Assembly: GCA_003389215.1 (NCBI GenBank)
Contig: QQVP01000118.1
Location: 1-60,360, forward strand
Length of the DNA stretch: 60,360 nucleotides
Origin: Planctomycetota bacterium
Lineage (GTDB): Bacteria > Planctomycetota > Planctomycetia > Pirellulales > UBA7805
Direction of reading: 5' to 3'
Shown: piece by piece, positions 34,146-45,030 of the stretch
Numbering within the stretch: position 1 is the first letter of the stretch
How the letters are laid out: the number at the start of each line of letters is the position of its first letter
Translations under genes and position numbers: made by a program
The notes under the pieces: generated by a model
Database searches by the model: none
What the model saw: only the letters and a program-made list of their open reading frames with translations
Told to the model about the DNA's origin: nothing

Positions 34146-35549
34146 CTACGCTTCCTGGGCGTCGGGACGGAAGTCCTCTTCCAGCTCCGGCTGGGGCACG
34201 TCGTCCGCGTCGAGCGACGGCGTCTGGCGGTCGCCGGCGGGCTCCGGATCCGTTTCGGCCGGTCGGGCGACGCTGCCCCGCGTTCCTTCCGCGTCGCCTT
34301 GTGCGTCGGCTTCGGGAAGCGGCTGACGGCGGAACGTGCGAGGTTCTTCGTCGACGACGGCCGGCGACGAGCCTGTCGCGGGCGGAGTCGAGGTGACGAT
34401 GTCCGCGCCGGTGCAGGGATCGATCGGAATCCGCATCACCACCGTTCGCGGCACGATTCGCTCATAGGTAACCGGCACGCGGCGGGTCACGCAGCGGGGC
34501 ACCTGGACGACGCGTTCTTCGGCGATCATTTTGCAGACGCGGACCGGAATCTGCTCGACCCGTTCCTCGGTCACCATGCGGCAGGTGCGAACCGGAATCT
34601 TGCGGACGCGCTGCTCGCGAACCATCTTGCAGACACGAACCGGCACCTGTCGCTCGACACGCTCGACGACCTGCTTGCAAACGGTGTAGGGCACCTGGCG
34701 GACGCGTTCTTCGCAGACCATCTTGCAGACGCGAACCGGAACCTTGCGAACACATTCTTCTTCAACGACGCGGGCGACCTGAACCGGCACCCGCTCGGTC
34801 ACGGTAACCGGCTGCATGACGGTACGCTGGACCTGCTCGGCAACGACGTTGGGCTGCCAGACTTGCTGGGCGACGACCTGTGCCGGAGCGGCCTGGGGCA
34901 CCCAAACCAGACCGGGCAGCTGATAGTAGCTGCGACCGGTGGCCGGATCGACTACGTTCTGCCCGCTTGCCCAACGCAGCCGCTGGCGCGTGGGACCCTG
35001 GACAACCGATTGCTGGGTGACGAACTGCCCACGATCGACCAGCTGGGTTTCGGTCGTCGTGACCGGCTGAAGGGTCGTGCGCTGAACTTCTTGTTCCACC
35101 GTCTCGCAAACCTGTCGGCGGACGACGAATCGTTCTTCGCGTTCCTGAATCTCGAAGGTCGGCCGCTGGACGGTGTAACGCTCTTCACGGACGTGTTGTT
35201 CGGTAACGTTGCGAATGCGGTCGTAACTGCAATCGCGCATCTGCGTCTCCCAGACCGGACGCAACACACAGTACTGTTCTTCTCGTACGCTCGTTTCGAA
35301 CACGGGCCGGGCCACGCGGTAGCGCCGCTCGCGCATCTGCGTTTCGAAGACAGGTCGGTGCGTGACGATCTTCTTCTCGTCATACACGGTTTCCGAAACG
35401 AGCCGATACGCCTTGACGAGCTGCTTCTCGTGAATCGTCTTGCAAACGACCCGATAGGCCGTCGAATCGCAGCACACCTGTGCCGATGCTGCGGCTGCCG
35501 AGCCGAGCGCGAACGCGAAAAGCATGGTGGTTCTGAGGAACGTGTTCAT
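34146..35549 (-). CDS. YTV-repeat cysteine-rich cell wall protein
   Basis: A 467-residue secreted protein (signal peptide MNTFLRTTMLFAFALGSA, ending ASAQ). Almost the whole chain is a repeat of ~20-22 residues of the form (V/I)P(V/Y)(R/T)VCK.V.E.RV. Clear units include RKVPVRVCKMVCEERV, RQVPYTVCKQVVERVE, RKIPVRTCRMVTEERV and EQIPVRVCKMIAEERV. A second block nearer the N-terminus uses RP.FET.(M/V)RE. A Pro/Asp/Glu-rich tail ends the protein. YTV-type repeats are known from planctomycete proteins linked to the cell wall, and the regularly spaced Cys suggests disulfide crosslinking. The start is at 35549 because the signal peptide begins there. Confidence 0.85.
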   Translation of the reverse strand: MNTFLRTTMLFAFALGSAAAASAQVCCDSTAYRVVCKTIHEKQLVKAYRLVSETVYDEKKIVTHRPVFETQMRERRYRVARPVFETSVREEQYCVLRPVWETQMRDCSYDRIRNVTEQHVREERYTVQRPTFEIQEREERFVVRRQVCETVEQEVQRTTLQPVTTTETQLVDRGQFVTQQSVVQGPTRQRLRWASGQNVVDPATGRSYYQLPGLVWVPQAAPAQVVAQQVWQPNVVAEQVQRTVMQPVTVTERVPVQVARVVEEECVRKVPVRVCKMVCEERVRQVPYTVCKQVVERVERQVPVRVCKMVREQRVRKIPVRTCRMVTEERVEQIPVRVCKMIAEERVVQVPRCVTRRVPVTYERIVPRTVVMRIPIDPCTGADIVTSTPPATGSSPAVVDEEPRTFRRQPLPEADAQGDAEGTRGSVARPAETDPEPAGDRQTPSLDADDVPQPELEEDFRPDAQEA

Positions 35550-35923
35550 CTTATTGATTCCAGATTTGTCTGCCCGGAAGATCACTACTCGAATACCTTG
35601 TTCATGACATGCGAAGGCCACGGCACGCAACCCCCCTGCGAGACGTTGTGCCAATGTGGCGCGTCGCGGAAGCTAGCGCATAGTGCGCGCAGACCTATCA
35701 TGTGAGTCTGCCTCAAGAACCGTAGCACAGCAAACAGAAAGCGTGCCGTACCGAGGCCCAAATGTCGGCAATTCGTGCTCTGAAGCCCACTTACGAAGTG
35801 ACAGAAACTCTCAAGTTTCCGCGCCGAACGGCCGAGGGGCTTCGCGACGAGGTAGGCTAATAGCGGAAAGTCCGATCTTGCGGAATATGAGTTTTCTGCC
35901 GCGTAGGCAATCGGGGCGCTTTT
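35550..35923. other. Intergenic, lower GC, no gene seen
   Basis: 374 bases upstream of the wall protein gene and downstream of the HEAT-like gene. It contains a weak sigma-54-like sequence on the minus strand (TCGCAG-N5-TTGCG, 35626-35641), discussed under rejected items. No small gene or RNA was recognised. Confidence 0.4.
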
Positions 35924-37036
35924 CTATTCCGCTTGTGACTCGCTCGCCCGTGCTTTGAATTCGTTCAGCAACCGCTCCGCCTCGAGTCGCACCGACTTCG
36001 GCAAGTCGGAGTCCCGCAGCGCTGCGAGCGCCGCCATCAATGGCTGCAGGTCGGCCTCCGGGTTGGCTGCCTGCAACTGCGGCAACGCTTGCAGGGCGCT
36101 GCGCACGACGAGCGCCTGCTCCAAGCGACGTTGTTCGGCGTCGCGCTGTTGAATCTGGCGCTCGCTGAGAACCACCCGTTCGTTCTTCGGCGGCGCCTTG
36201 GGCAACTCGCGAATCCGCGCTGGCTGCAGCATCTCGAGGAGCAGTTCGGTCGAGCTTTCCCGACCGTTGCGGGCCAACGACGTGGCCACGTTGTAGTGGA
36301 CGTTTGCAGGCTGCGCTTCGATCAGCATGTCTTCCAGTCGCTCGAGGGCCGCTTCGGTGCCCAGCACGCCCAACGCGATCGCGCTCGGGCTACGCAGCGC
36401 CACTTGATCGTCTTGCGAAGCGGCCAACAGCGTGGGTAGAAGATTGGGATGATCGAGCGTTTGCGGCGGTGTCAGATTGTTGAAATTCTCCGCCAGGTTG
36501 GCGATCGCCATCAGGGCCGCCACCCGCACCTTGAGGATCTCTTCATCGCCTCCATCTTCCATCCCAGCCGCCTTGAGCAACACGGGGAGACCCTCGTCGA
36601 CCCGAAAGTTCCCCAGCGCCATACAGAGATAGCGGCGCAGATTGGCCCCTTCCGCCTTCTCGTCGCGGGTCGTGCCTGGGTTCTGGCCGAGATCTTCCGG
36701 AGACTGCGGCAGCGAGAGATCGAGCAGGCTGTCGAGGTAGTCGGCAATCTGGCCTGCCAACTGCCGATCGTACTTCAGTTTCGGATCGCTCTGCAGCGTC
36801 TGTGCCAACGAGAGGGCCTGCTGCCAGCTGTTCGAACGGCCCCGCTTGATCTCGACGAGAAACTTCGCAGGATCGCTGCCCGATTCCGCCATCGAGCCGA
36901 TCAGCAACCATACCAACACAATCACCACGACGATCAGGCCGGGGATTACGAACAGCTGCAAGATGAAGCCGGTGGTCGGAGGCTGCACCTCGGGCAGTAC
37001 TTCCGGATTGGATCGTTGTGGTTCGACGTCGGACAT
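35924..37036 (-). CDS. HEAT-like repeat membrane-anchored protein
   Basis: A 370-residue protein: a short cytosolic tail with Pro and Glu, one transmembrane helix (~24-46, LQLFVIPGLIVVVIVLVWLL), then an all-helical region with HEAT/PBS-type repeats (LRRYLCMALGNFRVDEGLPV, VRVAALMAIANLAE, PSAIALGVLGTEAALERLED, VATSLARNG). The repeats score change across units, as in scaffold proteins. A charged coiled-coil-like stretch (ERQIQQRDAEQRRLEQAL) precedes the end. No enzyme motif. Likely a protein-interaction scaffold at the membrane. The ATG at 37036 begins the conserved part; the frame is open much further upstream without protein-like sequence. Confidence 0.75.
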   Translation of the reverse strand: MSDVEPQRSNPEVLPEVQPPTTGFILQLFVIPGLIVVVIVLVWLLIGSMAESGSDPAKFLVEIKRGRSNSWQQALSLAQTLQSDPKLKYDRQLAGQIADYLDSLLDLSLPQSPEDLGQNPGTTRDEKAEGANLRRYLCMALGNFRVDEGLPVLLKAAGMEDGGDEEILKVRVAALMAIANLAENFNNLTPPQTLDHPNLLPTLLAASQDDQVALRSPSAIALGVLGTEAALERLEDMLIEAQPANVHYNVATSLARNGRESSTELLLEMLQPARIRELPKAPPKNERVVLSERQIQQRDAEQRRLEQALVVRSALQALPQLQAANPEADLQPLMAALAALRDSDLPKSVRLEAERLLNEFKARASESQAE

Positions 37037-37299
37037 GATTGATAGACGATGCGAGCTGGTAAGTAGACCATCGGTCCGGCTGCCGCTCAAGGCAAGTGAG
37101 CCAGCCACCCCGATCTGCATGCGACCCCGGCAGCTCCGTTCGACCCCGTGTCGACGACACGTGTCGACTGGCCGTTCCCTCGGCACGCCTTGGGGAGCGA
37201 TAATGCAGCAATTGCTGGCCGCCTCCTCCGGTAGTTTAGGGAGAGGCTGTGGAAATTCAACGGTCCGCGGGTCCGAACCAGGAGATCGAGACGACGACC

Positions 37300-38022
37300 A
37301 TGCAGTGGCTCGACCTGACGCTCGCCGATCCGGCCGCCAATCTGGCGCTTGACGAAGCCCTGCTGGAGCGGGCCGAGGCGAGCGAGGACCCCGCCGAGTG
37401 CTTGAGAGTCTGGGAGTCGAGCGATCCACTCGTGGTCGTCGGCCGTGGTTCGTCATTGGCGACCGAAGTGGACCTATCGCGGTGCGCGCACGACCACGTG
37501 CCGGTGCTGCGTCGCTGCAGCGGGGGCGCCGCCATCGTGGCGGCTCGGGGTTGTCTGTTCTACGCACTGGTACTCAACTTCGAGTTGCGTCCGGCGCTTC
37601 GCAAGATCGACCAGGCCCACGAGTTCGTGCTGGGTGAAATCTGCGCGGCACTGGCCGGAAGCGATGCCGATCTGGAGTTGGCCGGCACCAGCGATCTCGC
37701 CGTAAGGGGGCGAAAGGTGTCGGGCAATTCCTTGCGGCTGCGCCGACGCCACCTGCTCTATCACGGAACGCTGCTCTACGACATGGCGCTGCCCCTCGCG
37801 ACACGTTACTTGCATCCGCCGCCGCGCGAGCCCGACTATCGCGCCGGGCGAAGCCACGCAGACTTCATCGCCAACCTCAATGTCGGGCGCGCGGAACTGA
37901 TGGGAAGTCTGAGGCGGCAGTGGAACGCGCAAGCGGAGATGGGCGGCTGGCCGGAAGAATCGGTCGATCGGTTGGTCGACGAGAAGTATGGGCAGGAGGC
38001 GTGGACTCGCAGCGTGCCCTGA
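37300..38022 (+). CDS. Lipoate--protein ligase family protein
   Basis: A 240-residue protein of the LplA/LipB/BPL fold. Signature features: MQWLDLTLADPAANLALDEA at the start, RVWESSDPLVVVGRGSS, the RRCSGGAAIV glycine-rich loop, and GRKVSGNSLRLRRRHLLYHG with the Lys that binds the acyl-adenylate. It should transfer lipoate or octanoate to lipoyl domains. The ATG at 37300 matches the family start; a GTG at 37249 has a better GGGAGAGG ribosome site and would add 17 residues. Convergent with the VWA gene. Confidence 0.85.
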   Translation: MQWLDLTLADPAANLALDEALLERAEASEDPAECLRVWESSDPLVVVGRGSSLATEVDLSRCAHDHVPVLRRCSGGAAIVAARGCLFYALVLNFELRPALRKIDQAHEFVLGEICAALAGSDADLELAGTSDLAVRGRKVSGNSLRLRRRHLLYHGTLLYDMALPLATRYLHPPPREPDYRAGRSHADFIANLNVGRAELMGSLRRQWNAQAEMGGWPEESVDRLVDEKYGQEAWTRSVP

Positions 38023-38075
38023 ACCGAACTCCACCCTGGGAAGCTGGACTTTCGTGTTCGCGGTCGTCGCGGGCC

Positions 38076-40367
38076 TCAAGCGAGCCGCCAATACTTGCGA
38101 AGGAACCATTCGAGCGACAGCAGGGCCACGATCATGCCGAAAAACCAAGGTCGATCCCAGTAGGTGATTCTCTCGGTAACTTCGGTTTCGAACTCTTCCG
38201 CCCCCTCGGCCAATTCGCGAAGCACGCGCGGCAGTTCTTCCGGCACGATGACGCGGCCACCCACCTCTTCGGTCTTCTGGGCGAGGCTCGCCAGAAACGC
38301 CGGGTCGGCCGTCGCGCCACTCAGCTCGAAGTCTTTCTCGTAGACCAGGAACTGCGATTCGGCCACGCCGATGACCTGGCCCCCGCGACTGGCCGAAACT
38401 TCGATCACATACTCGCCGACCTTCTCCGTCTGCAGAAACTGCCCGGTCATTTCGCTACCCCGGCGGGCCAGACGAAGGGGTTGTTTCGTGCCGTCGGGAA
38501 GCCGAATGCTGGCCTTCCACTCGGCATCGGCGACCGCCCCACCTGTGGCGGAGTAAGCCACGGCCTTGAAGGCAACGGGGGCACCCGGCGGAAAACGCCG
38601 GCGTTCGAGGCGAAGCTGGGTCGAGCCTTTGACAATCTCGTCGTGGCGAGCGAGCCAGAGCACGACCTGCCGCCAAAAACGCCGATGCTCGTCGACGAAA
38701 CCTCGCATGGCCCACCGCCACGTCGCATCGACGGCGAAGGCCAGCACCCGCCCTCCTGGTTCCCCGGCGATCAAGAGCGGCTCGCCACGCTCGGTCTCGG
38801 CGAGTACGAAGCCGGTCGACTTGGCACCGCGAAAGAAATTCGCACCGGGCAGCGGGGGCAGCTGGCGCCAGAGGTTCGGGTCGTAGCCACCTTCGCCAAT
38901 CTGCATGATGAAGCTCTGTTCGCCCCAGCGCTTGGTCGGCAGCATCCTGAGCGGACCCTCGAGATGCAGGTCGGGTGGAATGAAGGTCTCGAACCGCTGC
39001 CGCCCTCGATCGTCGAGATCACGATCGACGGCCAAGGGAAGCACGCCGAACAGCGGCGTATTCTGGTAGCCGCCCGGCCAAAACGTGTGCCAGCCGCCGA
39101 GCATAATCAGCCCCGCCTGGTGATCGCGTACGGTGTCGCGGAGCAACCGGAGGTCCTGGCGCGAAAAAGCGTCGGAGTCGACGTCGCCGATGATGTAGAC
39201 GTCGAAGGCGTCCGGTTGGAACAGTTCCGTAAGTCCGCGGACCGGCCAGCGATCGCGATTGCGGGTGTGCAGCGTGCGCAGCTCGACCTCGATGTCGGGC
39301 GACTTGGCCAACGCGCGCCGCAAGAAGGTCTGTTCGCGGCGGTATTCACCTTGCAGATAGAGCACGCGAATGCCACCCTCGCGAACGGTGAGAAAGGTTG
39401 GCAGTTCGTTGTTGGACACGGTCAGCTCGCCACTCTGGGGAACCGCCCGTACCGCCACCTGAAACTCACCGACCTCTTCCGGGACGTACGTCAGTTCATA
39501 ACGAAGCTGTTCCTCTTCCTCCTCCGCCCGTACGCTCGTGGTGGCAACCACGGTCGGTTTACCCGGCTTCTCTTCGACGATCAGCTGGACCGGGATCTCC
39601 TGTCCGACGTAGCCCGAGACGCGAACGGTGCCGCTCACGCTCAGCTCGTTCTTCACAAACACGGAGAGGTTGTCGGGCATCGTCTCCAGAATGACATCCC
39701 GCGCCTGGCGGCGGCTGCGCAGCTGGCCGAAGGAAACGGCGATCAGCGGGCAGTTCTGTCGGGCCAACGAGCGGGCCGCGGCTTGGGCTGCGGCCGTATT
39801 GCCTTCCAGCGTTTGCTGTGCGCCGTCGCCGGCGATGAAGACCCCGATCAATCGCTTCCCATCTTCCTCGCGCAGCATGCTGCGCAACGACTCGCCATGA
39901 TCGGTCTGATCGCCGTCGGCCTGCTCGGGCAGCACGATCCGGCCTTGGTCGAGCGGAAGTGACACCGCATCGACGTCGTAGGCGTAGGCACGAATCTCGA
40001 CGTCCTCAGCAATCTCCGCCAGGGCCGGCTCGAGATCGGCGAACATGCGCTGGAGGACCTCCCAGCGAGTCTTGCCGCCGAGCGAATCCTCGATCGTCAT
40101 CGAGCGGGACTTATCGGCGAGAAATACAACCGTCGACGGCAGCATCTTCGAGTCGACGAAGACGCGCGTCGGACGCAGTAAGGCGAGAATGACGAGCGCA
40201 ATCGTGACGATCCGCAACAGGCTCAATACGACACGTCGCCGTAGCGAGGTCGAGGTGATCTTCAGACCGACGAACCAGGTGGCGACGAGTCCGAGCGAGA
40301 GCAGCAACACCAGGTAGGTGCTGGCCGAGCCGAGGTGGCGATCGAGGATGGGACTAAAGGACCACAT
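38076..40367 (-). CDS. Membrane VWA / glutamine-amidotransferase-like protein of the MoxR cluster
   Basis: A 763-residue membrane protein. Two N-terminal helices (~18-35, ~46-65) are followed by a von Willebrand A-like domain with an intact MIDAS start (VFLADKSRSM, DxSxS). Beta-sandwich regions come next, then a class I GATase-like domain (IRVLYLQGEYRREQTFLRRA, FDVYIIGDVDSDAFSRQDLR, AGLIMLGGWHTFWPGGY), more beta structure, and a C-terminal helix (WFFGMIVALLSLEWFLRKYW). Last gene of a four-gene minus-strand cluster (MoxR, DUF58, BatA, this), 99 bases after BatA. Probably a periplasm-facing partner whose assembly is driven by the MoxR ATPase. Confidence 0.85.
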   Translation of the reverse strand: MWSFSPILDRHLGSASTYLVLLLSLGLVATWFVGLKITSTSLRRRVVLSLLRIVTIALVILALLRPTRVFVDSKMLPSTVVFLADKSRSMTIEDSLGGKTRWEVLQRMFADLEPALAEIAEDVEIRAYAYDVDAVSLPLDQGRIVLPEQADGDQTDHGESLRSMLREEDGKRLIGVFIAGDGAQQTLEGNTAAAQAAARSLARQNCPLIAVSFGQLRSRRQARDVILETMPDNLSVFVKNELSVSGTVRVSGYVGQEIPVQLIVEEKPGKPTVVATTSVRAEEEEEQLRYELTYVPEEVGEFQVAVRAVPQSGELTVSNNELPTFLTVREGGIRVLYLQGEYRREQTFLRRALAKSPDIEVELRTLHTRNRDRWPVRGLTELFQPDAFDVYIIGDVDSDAFSRQDLRLLRDTVRDHQAGLIMLGGWHTFWPGGYQNTPLFGVLPLAVDRDLDDRGRQRFETFIPPDLHLEGPLRMLPTKRWGEQSFIMQIGEGGYDPNLWRQLPPLPGANFFRGAKSTGFVLAETERGEPLLIAGEPGGRVLAFAVDATWRWAMRGFVDEHRRFWRQVVLWLARHDEIVKGSTQLRLERRRFPPGAPVAFKAVAYSATGGAVADAEWKASIRLPDGTKQPLRLARRGSEMTGQFLQTEKVGEYVIEVSASRGGQVIGVAESQFLVYEKDFELSGATADPAFLASLAQKTEEVGGRVIVPEELPRVLRELAEGAEEFETEVTERITYWDRPWFFGMIVALLSLEWFLRKYWRLA

Positions 40368-40466
40368 GGACGGAGGTCGACGCGCGATCGTCGACCGGCT
40401 CTACGGGCGTGGATGCAAGCAATAGGTTGGCGGCAGTCTTGGTTTGTCGGGGTTTCCTTCGGGCAA

Positions 40467-42650
40467 TCAGTTTCCGCCGGCCGTCGCGTGACGTCGATAG
40501 AACAGGGTTGAAACCAACTGCTCGCCGGCCATGACGAAGACGACGATCAGCATCAACCAGGGATAGGCTTCCCAAGCGCCCTTGCCGCGAACTTCTTGCC
40601 GCGAACGCAACAGCGTGTCTCGATCGCGGGAAATCGACGGCATCGCGTCGCCCAGCGCCTCGCTGAGCGTTTCGGTGCCGATGCGTTCCAGTTGGGTCAC
40701 CGCGGCCGGCAAGTTGACGCTGAAGCCGAGTCGTGTTCCCTCGGCGCCCCCGGCGCGAAGTTCGTACTGGCCCGCTTCATGGGTATCGACGACTCGTAAG
40801 CTGCGGTCTCGCCGATCGACCGCAATGCGACTGGTATCGCCTGACGGCGAGGTCAGCAGAAATTGCTCGAACTCACTGCCGCTATCGAGCCGCACTTCGG
40901 CCGCATCGCCGACCTGATAGTTCAACTCGGTGCGCGAGTTGCCGATCAGGTAGTGCGTCATTTCCACGACCAGCAGAAAGCCGGGCCACGCCTCCCGCAA
41001 CGGCGCCAACAGGTTGTTCCAGGCACGTCGGTCGTTGAGCGAATCGCTTACCGGCGTCGTCAGCGTCAACACAATTCCGCGGCCGACGCTTTGCTCGACA
41101 AGTGCCGGCTGCCCGTTGTCGTATGCCAGGATCACTTCGGCCCCCTCGCGCAGCGGTCCCAGGCGCCAGAACTTCAAGATCGGATTGAGGTCCCAAGGCA
41201 CCGACGAGGCGACCGGCTTGAAGCGGGCCAGAATCGGGTGCTCGAGGTTCGCGGGGGCCAATCGCAGTTGGCGGTCGCCGGCCCGCCACTGTCCAACGAG
41301 CTTGGCCGGCAGCAGCGGTTGCGGTCCGTCGAGATTGAAGCGTTCGAGTTCGGCGGCATTACGGCCGAGTGCGATCGCCAGGGAGCCGCCTTCGCTGACA
41401 TAACGCGCCAGACGCTGCCAGGTGCCGCGGGAGAGCGGCTCGGGGTCGAGCAGCCAAATCGCCTGATACGGGCGAAGTGCCTGGGTGGCGAGGTCGGCCT
41501 GGGAAACGACATCGCACTGGAACTGGGCCAGCCCACGCTGGCGGTACTCGAACGGCGCGAGGGCGTCGTTGAGGAGGCGCGTATAGCGCTCTGGCGGAGA
41601 CGGCGCGACCAGCAAGACTCGCCACGCCGGCTTGGCCTCGACCGTGAAGTAGCGGACGTCGTCGATCGCCAGGTTGTCGCTGCGATCGAGCTGGACGTAG
41701 CCCTGATAGACACCCGCCTCAGGCGGCAGGCTGAGGCGCAGCGACACAAAGGCGCCACTCTCGGGAGACACGACGATCGACTCTTGCGCCCGCCGCGTCG
41801 GGGGTCCGCCGTCGGTGGCCAGGAACAGTTCTGCGAAGCGACTCTCGTTCGGCGAATCTTCGAGACTGCCGGAACTGAGAACATCGAAGGAGACGTCAGC
41901 CGTGCCTCCGCTGGCGACGCTTTGCGACGAGAGGTTCAAATCACCGACCGTCAGGTTGCGCGGGTTCAGAACGCCGACGTCGAACAAATGCAGGTGGATC
42001 TCCGGCTGTTGTTCGAGTCGGCGCTTCAATTGTTTGAGCTGCGACGGATTCCAGGCCGCCAGCGACAGATCGGTAAAGACGAAGATCTCCTTCTGTGCCT
42101 TGTCACTCTTGGCGACCACGCGCTGGGCATTCTCGATCGTTTCCAGCAGTGGCCGTGCTGCGGCATCGACATGCAATTGTTCGACGCGCAGCGTCGCCGC
42201 ACCTCGATCGATGTCGAAGTCCGCCCGCGGCGTGACCGAATCGAGGACAACCAAGTCGCTCTCTTTGGGAAATTGCTTGAGCAACCATTGACCGGCCTCC
42301 TGGGCCACGTCCAAGCGGGACTGGTTTTGATCGCGGTAGTCCATCCTCGGACTGGTGTCGAAGACCACGGCCGCGGCAACCGGTGCGTTGCCCGCCGGTA
42401 GGTCGTCGAGCTGAAAGAGAGGTCGGGCAAGCGCCACGGCGATCAAGAGAATCGCCGCACAGCGGAGCAGCAGCAACAACAGGTGACGCAGTTTGAGACG
42501 CCGCTGGTTTGCCTCTTTGCGTTGCTGCACGAATTGCAGAGCCGGAAAGATGAGGTGCTGCGGCTGTTGCCGCATGATCAGGTGCAGCACGATCGGAATG
42601 CCGACCAGCAAGGTCCCCAAGAGCATGCTGGCATTGATGAACGTGGGCAT
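40467..42650 (-). CDS. BatA-domain membrane protein with VWA-like domain
   Basis: A 727-residue protein beginning with the BatA double-transmembrane module (FINASMLLGTLLVGIPIVLHLI, then the second helix LLLLLLRCAAILLIAVALARP). A VWA-like domain follows with a degenerate metal site (VVFDTSPRMDYRD, DxSxR instead of DxSxS), then beta-rich segments and a GATase-like part (VLLVAPSPPERYTRLLNDAL, AIWLLDPEPLSRGTWQRLAR). A C-terminal helix anchors it (WLMLIVVFVMAGEQLVSTL). Such proteins pair with DUF58 and MoxR partners in metal-dependent assembly of envelope complexes. No strong ribosome site was seen. Confidence 0.85.
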   Translation of the reverse strand: MPTFINASMLLGTLLVGIPIVLHLIMRQQPQHLIFPALQFVQQRKEANQRRLKLRHLLLLLLRCAAILLIAVALARPLFQLDDLPAGNAPVAAAVVFDTSPRMDYRDQNQSRLDVAQEAGQWLLKQFPKESDLVVLDSVTPRADFDIDRGAATLRVEQLHVDAAARPLLETIENAQRVVAKSDKAQKEIFVFTDLSLAAWNPSQLKQLKRRLEQQPEIHLHLFDVGVLNPRNLTVGDLNLSSQSVASGGTADVSFDVLSSGSLEDSPNESRFAELFLATDGGPPTRRAQESIVVSPESGAFVSLRLSLPPEAGVYQGYVQLDRSDNLAIDDVRYFTVEAKPAWRVLLVAPSPPERYTRLLNDALAPFEYRQRGLAQFQCDVVSQADLATQALRPYQAIWLLDPEPLSRGTWQRLARYVSEGGSLAIALGRNAAELERFNLDGPQPLLPAKLVGQWRAGDRQLRLAPANLEHPILARFKPVASSVPWDLNPILKFWRLGPLREGAEVILAYDNGQPALVEQSVGRGIVLTLTTPVSDSLNDRRAWNNLLAPLREAWPGFLLVVEMTHYLIGNSRTELNYQVGDAAEVRLDSGSEFEQFLLTSPSGDTSRIAVDRRDRSLRVVDTHEAGQYELRAGGAEGTRLGFSVNLPAAVTQLERIGTETLSEALGDAMPSISRDRDTLLRSRQEVRGKGAWEAYPWLMLIVVFVMAGEQLVSTLFYRRHATAGGN

Positions 42651-42743
42651 GACGCTTACGGCGTATCGCTCGTGGTGAGAAGGGGTTAGGGCTTGTGGCG
42701 TGGTCTGTCAGCGGTCCTCCGCCGAGGTGCCGATCTGGTTTCC

Positions 42744-43640
42744 TTAGAACCGCGCTTTCCGTTGTACGAGATACTCCGTGAGGGCTTTGTCGAAGGCCAT
42801 GCTGGTGTCGAGCGGCACGTAGTCGACGCCGCTCTGATGACACTCATGGCGGTAGAGCTCCTGAAACTCGCCGAGCGCGGCAAGGTAATCCTGGCGAAAT
42901 CCGGTGGCGTCGACCTGAAGACGATTGCTCGACTCGGGCTCTTCAAGCTCGACCATGCCGTCGAAAGGAAAGACGACCTCCGCCTCGTCGAGAATGTGAA
43001 ACAGGATGACGTCGTGCCCACCATGTCGCAGACGACGAAGTGCCTTGATGACCGGCTCGGGCTCCGTCAACAGGTCGGAGTACAGCATGACCAGGCTCTT
43101 GTGTCGTAGCATGGCGGCCAGCTGATTCAGACTGTGAGCGATGTCGGTTTCGCCCACCGGCTCGAGCCGACTGAGCAGCGAGAGGACGTGCCCCAACTGC
43201 GTGCGCTTCGACTTGGGCGAGAGCGAGTCGCGAATGGACCGATCGAACGTTACCAGGCCGACGGGATCTTGCTGATGAATCATCAGGTAGCACATCGCCG
43301 CGGCCAGACAGATGGCGTACTCAAACTTGGTCAGCTCCTGACGATACGTGTAGGCCATCGAGCGACTCAGATCCATGGCCAGATAGCCCGTGATATTCGT
43401 CTCGGCCTCGAACTTCTTGACGTAGTACTTGTCCGTCTTGGCGTAGACTCGCCAGTCGATGTCCTTGAGGTCATCGCCTTTGGTGTACTTGCGATGTTCG
43501 CTGAACTCGACGGAGAACCCGTGGTAAGGGCTGGCGTGGATTCCCTGCAGATAACCCTTCACGATGAACTGCGCGCGTAGATCGAGCCGGCCAATCTGGC
43601 GAATCACTTCGGGCCGGAGGTATTTGTTGGCAGAAGACAT
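42744..43640 (-). CDS. DUF58 domain protein
   Basis: A 298-residue cytosolic protein. The DUF58 signature is intact (GFSVEFSEHRKYTKGDDLKD, then IDWRVYAKTDKYYVKKFE), followed by a VWA-like fold with MIDAS residues LAMDLSRSMAY. It ends VPLDTSMAFDKALTEYL. DUF58 proteins work with MoxR ATPases. The start at 43640 (MSSANKYLRPEV) is chosen because the family begins there; the open frame upstream is not conserved-looking. It lies 121 bases after the MoxR gene stop. Confidence 0.9.
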   Translation of the reverse strand: MSSANKYLRPEVIRQIGRLDLRAQFIVKGYLQGIHASPYHGFSVEFSEHRKYTKGDDLKDIDWRVYAKTDKYYVKKFEAETNITGYLAMDLSRSMAYTYRQELTKFEYAICLAAAMCYLMIHQQDPVGLVTFDRSIRDSLSPKSKRTQLGHVLSLLSRLEPVGETDIAHSLNQLAAMLRHKSLVMLYSDLLTEPEPVIKALRRLRHGGHDVILFHILDEAEVVFPFDGMVELEEPESSNRLQVDATGFRQDYLAALGEFQELYRHECHQSGVDYVPLDTSMAFDKALTEYLVQRKARF

Positions 43641-43761
43641 ACCCGTTAACCGCGGAGGACCGCGGCCATTTGCGGCAGATGCCCCTCGTCCGCGCAGCGG
43701 CGTGGCGACTCGTGTCGACCTCAACCTCTGAGGGGGCGCGCGGCGGCACCCGGCCAATGTT

Positions 43762-44784
<1,023 letters not shown>

Positions 44785-44943
44785 CGACCGATTCCCCGTA
44801 CTTGGCTAGGTGGACGGACATGACGGGCAAGCCACGCTGGCAACCGCCCCGGCGATGTGTACTGCGGCTTTGGTGTTATTTTATCCCTTGCCCCATCTAC
44901 CACCAAGCGGGCGAGCTCGACGGGCGTCGTTGAGGAGGTTTGG

Positions 44944-44971
44944 TTGACCGCGCGGAACACAAATTTACAAT
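44944..44971 (+). promoter_or_regulatory. Sigma-70 promoter of the cyclase-fold/DUF4159 gene
   Basis: TTGACC (44944-44949), a 16-base spacer and TACAAT (44966-44971), about 60 bases before the GTG start at 45031, in the divergent gap with the MoxR gene. Confidence 0.6.
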
Positions 44972-45030
44972 GAGTCCAGAGTTGGCTCGATCGTGGCAAT
45001 CGCAGTAATTGCGAAGAAAGGGGGGCAATC

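Noticed and set aside
35626..35641. Sigma-54-like TCGCAG-N5-TTGCG on the minus strand before the YTV wall protein gene
   Set aside because: It differs from the strong site at 8727 at only two positions, but one of them is in the GG pair at -24/-25 that is nearly invariant, and no activator palindrome was found upstream. Worth a look only if RpoN targets are mapped.
34050..35705. A 551-codon plus-strand frame with repeats such as NHLADANRNL opposite the YTV gene
   Set aside because: The repeats are the mirror image of the real repeats on the minus strand, and there is no ribosome site or family.
37920..42401. Long plus-strand frames opposite the VWA and BatA genes
   Set aside because: Antisense shadows of real genes; no start signals or domains.
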